Shown here: positions 63,589 through 64,000 of the stretch, one piece after another
Position numbering within the stretch: the first letter of the stretch is position 1
Layout of the letters: the number at the start of each line of letters is the position of its first letter
Origin: Nemertoderma westbladi
Lineage: Eukaryota > Xenacoelomorpha > Nemertodermatida > Nemertodermatidae
DNA length: 64,000 bases
Assembly (NCBI GenBank): GCA_032718475.1
Contig: JAUCBJ010006818.1
Span: 46,453-110,452, forward strand
Reading direction: 5' to 3'
Notes under the pieces: model-generated
What the model was told of the DNA's origin: nothing
The model's database searches: none
The model's input: the letters and a program-made list of their open reading frames with translations, nothing else
Made by a program: the position numbers and the translations under genes

Positions 63589-63831
63589 CGTGTTGAATTC
63601 CTTGATGGAGTTAGTCCAGGTCCAGTAATGAGCTTTGTATATTCCAACACGAACAGCCATCAACTCGTTGCCACGGTAATAGAATATAGGTCGGTTATTA
63701 TCAGTGTTTCCGTGTAGGAGTAGCGGTAGAAGGGATTGTCCGTCGATCTGTCTGTCGGTCGGTTTCGGTACCTTACCGATATCCAGAACCGTGGTGAACA
63801 GATCCATCACAGTCGACGGCTGATGGGTCAC
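63589..63831 (-). CDS. GALNS: N-acetylgalactosamine-6-sulfatase (GALNS-like), one internal exon
   Basis: GALNS is a lysosomal sulfatase that removes 6-sulfate from N-acetylgalactosamine and galactose in chondroitin and keratan sulfate. This 243-bp, 81-codon piece starts VTHQPSTVMDLFTT and continues through PTDRQIDGQSLLPLL, RPIFYYRGNELMAVR and KAHYWTWTNSIKEFNT. From memory the human enzyme has VSHQLGSIMDLFTT, RPIFYYRGDTLMAA and KAHFWTWTNSWENFRQ at about residues 335-414, so the family call is strong. The formylglycine (CxPSR) active site lies upstream in the protein and outside the window. The first codon, GTG, is an internal valine after a splice acceptor, not a start. The exon is phase 0 at both ends if the first GTTAGT donor is used. 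Nothing matching the next GALNS segment (human GIDFCPG) appears in the window; it should lie left of the array. A GALNS-like paralogue or a dead copy cannot be excluded, but the exon has no defect. Confidence 0.85.
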
Positions 63832-63833
63832 CT
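63832..63833 (-). other. 3' splice acceptor of the GALNS-like exon
   Basis: On the minus strand the sequence TTTCTAACAACAG precedes GTGACC, with a T-rich stretch (GTTTTTGTCATTGG) just upstream. Homology to GALNS starts exactly at the first codon after the AG. As I recall, the human gene has an intron at the same place (c.1002/1003, before V335), which would make the intron position conserved. Confidence 0.75.
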
Positions 63834-64000
63834 GTTGTTAGAAACCAATGACAAAAACATTTAATGGATATCAGGAATACACTAATTATAAATTATTATT
63901 AATTTTTGATTCCTATATCATGAACAATTATTATTACAGAAATGAATCTAATTTATAAACAATTTTGTCAGCTTTTTTTTAATGTTTTTTCAGATGGTCC
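63834..64000 (-). other. Partial upstream intron of the GALNS-like gene
   Basis: About 167 bp of AT-rich sequence (runs such as AATTATAAATTATTATTAA) lie upstream of the exon on the gene's strand. They contain no satellite unit and no recognisable coding segment. The preceding GALNS exon would lie beyond position 64000. Confidence 0.6.

Larger units (their letters stand above)
62331..63628. repeat. 45/48-bp tandem repeat array, exon-proximal segment
   Basis: About 1.3 kb or 28 units lie between retroelement copy B and unique exon sequence. Most units are the 48-bp GAATTCCTTGATGG form; those nearest the exon mostly carry CGTG and those farther away CGAG. The TTACTTGACGG and GAATAC subtypes, common elsewhere, are absent. 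The match to the repeat ends sharply at 63628. To its left is CCAGTAA; to its right the sequence is TGAGCTTTG instead of CTACTAAC. On the minus strand this segment continues the sulfatase reading frame for 27 consecutive units. A one-base-short junction (ACTATCGTGTTG near 62364) then moves the frame. The segment overlaps the 3' part of the exon because the first unit is the end of the exon itself. Confidence 0.95.
62278..63831 (-). other. Continuous open frame: GALNS exon read through 27 in-frame repeat units
   Basis: From the exon start the frame is open for 517 codons. It comprises 68 unique residues and then 27 copies of a 15-16-residue repeat (YWTWTNSIKEFNTVSS, or the form lacking isoleucine). 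It ends with a frame change near 62364 and a short run into the retroelement to a stop at 62278. Few substitutions alter the aromatic core: one YWSWTN, one TNCIKEF, two EFHS and one INEF. Two readings are possible. The units may simply be intronic, open because they are multiples of three. Alternatively, use of distal donors or intron retention could add repeats to the protein. I favour the intronic reading, with optional use of some donors. Confidence 0.5.

Noticed and set aside
63831-63831. GTG at the start of the 517-codon frame taken as a translation start
   Set aside because: It directly follows a splice acceptor, and the encoded valine aligns to an internal residue of GALNS.
63970-63995. 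Plus-strand acceptor-like sequence TTTTTTTTAATG...TTTTTTCAG
   Set aside because: No plus-strand exon or gene is visible. The only supported gene is on the minus strand, so this is probably a chance T-run in its intron.

Overview
This is a metazoan, probably invertebrate, nuclear window and not a bacterial one. It holds one spliced gene fragment on the minus strand, two non-LTR retrotransposon fragments, and otherwise a single tandem repeat. No operon, rRNA, tRNA or prokaryotic gene was seen. The species cannot be fixed from the sequence. The clues are an AT-rich intron, a moderately GC-rich exon and an RTE-like reverse transcriptase.

Layout. Positions 1-50816, 51358-61261 and 62331-63628 are one continuous minisatellite/satellite array, about 62 kb in this window. 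By length divided by unit size it has roughly 1,300 units of 45 or 48 bp, and it runs off the left edge. It is interrupted by two copies of one RTE-like element on the minus strand: a short one (50817-51352) and a longer one (61262-62330), about 99% identical where they overlap. The longer copy has a clear 11-bp target-site duplication. At the right edge the array runs into a sulfatase exon (63589-63831, minus strand) that I recognise as N-acetylgalactosamine-6-sulfatase (GALNS). It has a good 3' splice site and about 170 bp of AT-rich intron beyond it.

Main result. The repeat unit appears to be a piece of that exon plus the first bases of the following intron. On the minus strand the 48-bp unit reads YWTWTNSIKEFNTVSS. 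The exon ends KAHYWTWTNSIKEFNT, matching vertebrate GALNS ...KAHFWTWTNSWENFRQ, and the next bases GTTAGTAG are a plausible 5' splice donor. As I recall the human gene, its introns fall at the two positions corresponding to this exon's ends (before V335 and after Q414). If so, the array is an amplification of an exon/intron junction, about 1,300 tandem copies of a 5' splice site inside one GALNS intron. The nearest 27 units stay in frame with the exon, because 45 and 48 are both multiples of three. Choosing a more distal donor would therefore add whole 15-16-residue repeats to the enzyme.

Array structure. Unit subtypes (45-bp, 48-bp, GAATAC, TTACTTGACGG, TAATTCC and others) occupy different zones and form local higher-order repeats of 93, 137, 327, 384, 510 and 804 bp, as expected from unequal exchange or slippage. 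Long open frames on both strands follow from a unit length divisible by three; nearly all of them are not genes.
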